A stretch of 6,230 bases of DNA from a bacterium. GTDB taxonomy: Bacteria > Chloroflexota > Chloroflexia > Thermomicrobiales > UBA6265. The stretch is taken from NCBI GenBank assembly GCA_029977305.1, contig JAPOLF010000116.1:1-6230 (forward strand). The letters are read 5' to 3'. The notes beneath the pieces were generated by a model that worked only from the letters and a program-made list of their open reading frames with translations, was not told the DNA's origin and ran no database searches. The position numbers and the translations under genes were made by a program. This document shows, piece by piece, positions 5,587 through 6,230 of the stretch. Positions within the stretch are counted from its first letter, which is position 1. The number at the start of each line of letters is the position of its first letter.

Positions 5587-6230
5587 ATGCTCGCCAAAGT
5601 CTTCAGCTGTGCCACCGTTGGTCTCGACGGCGTCCTCGTCGAGGTTGAAGTCGACGTCGGTTCCGGCATGCCCGGGATGACCCTCGTCGGCCTCCCCGAC
5701 GCCGCCGTCCGCGAATCCCAGGAGCGCGTCCGCGCCGCCATCCGCAACAGCGGCGGCAAGGTCCCCCACGGCCGCATCACCGTCAACCTCGCCCCCGCCG
5801 AGCTCAAGAAGACCGGCCCCGTCTACGACCTCCCGATCGCCCTCGGCATCCTCGTCGCCAGCGAGCAGATCTCCCCGCCCAAACTCGATGATGCCATCGT
5901 CATCGGTGAGCTCTCCCTCGATGGCATCGCCCGCCACGCCCCCGGCGTCATCTCGATGATGACCCTCGCCCGCGAAAAAGGCATGAAACGCGCCTTCGTC
6001 CCCGCCGCCGATGCCCCCGAGGCCGTCCTCGTCGAAGGTGTCGCGGTCTACCCCGTCAGCACCCTCGCCGATCTCGTCTTCCACCTCACCGGCGAGGCCC
6101 CGATCGCCCCCTTCACCGCCGAGGCGGTCGAAGCGTTCTCCTCATGGAAAGGCGTTGACTTCAGCGACATCAATGATGAAACTGACGCTGTCCCTGACTT
6201 CCGACGGTTCAACAGTGATCCTGCAGCCTG
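5587..6230 (+). CDS. YifB/ComM family Mg-chelatase-like AAA ATPase, N-terminal part (runs off right edge)
   Basis: The frame is open from an ATG at 5587 to the window end: 214 complete codons of a protein usually about 500 long. It begins MLAKVFSCATVGLDG, then GLPDAAVRESQERVRAAI (38-55) and ITVNLAPAELKKTGPVYDLP (65-84), the hallmark of the ChlI-like N-terminal domain of YifB/ComM. The family is a cytoplasmic hexameric AAA+ protein; in naturally transformable bacteria ComM helps branch migration during DNA integration. GELSLDG and VFHLTG near 178-183 also fit. The AAA core with Walker A is not reached. After DFSDI (191-195) the family normally continues G-Q-E-x-x-K/R-R-A-L-E, but here it reads NDETDAVPDFRRFNSDPAA, with lower GC, so the gene may be interrupted or divergent beyond about 6171. 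GGAG at 5578-5581, five bases before the ATG, supports the start. Confidence 0.93.
   Translation, partial: MLAKVFSCATVGLDGVLVEVEVDVGSGMPGMTLVGLPDAAVRESQERVRAAIRNSGGKVPHGRITVNLAPAELKKTGPVYDLPIALGILVASEQISPPKLDDAIVIGELSLDGIARHAPGVISMMTLAREKGMKRAFVPAADAPEAVLVEGVAVYPVSTLADLVFHLTGEAPIAPFTAEAVEAFSSWKGVDFSDINDETDAVPDFRRFNSDPAA

Noticed and set aside
5390..5587. 65-codon plus-strand frame upstream of the YifB/ComM gene
   Set aside because: No convincing ribosome-binding site, Pro/Arg-rich composition and no recognisable motif; only its last 11 codons are discussed, as a possible leader peptide.
5179..6084. Minus-strand frame covering the 5373-5586 intergenic region and opposite the YifB/ComM gene
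   Set aside because: Gly/Asp-rich shadow of the YifB/ComM codons, joined out of frame to the transpeptidase-like gene.

Overview
This is a GC-rich bacterial stretch, roughly two-thirds G+C by eye, with third codon positions mostly G or C. It reads as ordinary chromosome built around one sugar or cyclitol uptake operon. The host is uncertain. The wording of the YifB/ComM N-terminus, the single-domain CUT2-type ATPase and the Tat-exported SH3 plus YkuD protein suggest Chloroflexota (Thermomicrobia-like) to me, but that is recalled family resemblance and not a search.

Layout. 1-376 (minus): 5' part of a GNAT acetyltransferase, running off the left edge. 377-643: divergent intergenic region with a strong 9-bp hairpin, a competing alternative stem and repeated GCTCA half-sites. 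644-4630 (plus): a four-gene cluster of substrate-binding protein, permease, ATPase and an IolE-like TIM-barrel enzyme. The first two genes are separated by a GC-rich 11-bp hairpin, permease and ATPase overlap by one base, and the enzyme follows after 30 bases. 4644-5348 (minus): a small exported SH3 plus L,D-transpeptidase-fold protein, convergent with the operon and only 13 bases from it. 5349-5586: divergent intergenic region with a stem-loop in the transpeptidase leader. 5587-6230 (plus): 5' part of a YifB/ComM-type AAA ATPase gene, cut by the right edge.

How the genes work together. The binding protein captures the substrate outside the membrane, the permease and the single-domain ATPase import it, and the TIM-barrel enzyme probably performs an early catabolic step. 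Because that enzyme aligns along its whole length with what I recall of myo-inosose-2 dehydratase (IolE), inositol or a related cyclitol is the best substrate guess. The order SBP-permease-single ATPase also matches fructose/ribose-type (FrcBCA-like) systems, so the substrate is not settled.

I see no clearly novel system. The best leads are the mutually exclusive hairpins before the binding-protein gene, the altered catalytic motif of the transpeptidase-fold protein, and the abrupt departure of the YifB/ComM reading frame from its family in the last 60 or so bases. I found no tRNA, rRNA, CRISPR array, insertion sequence or origin.
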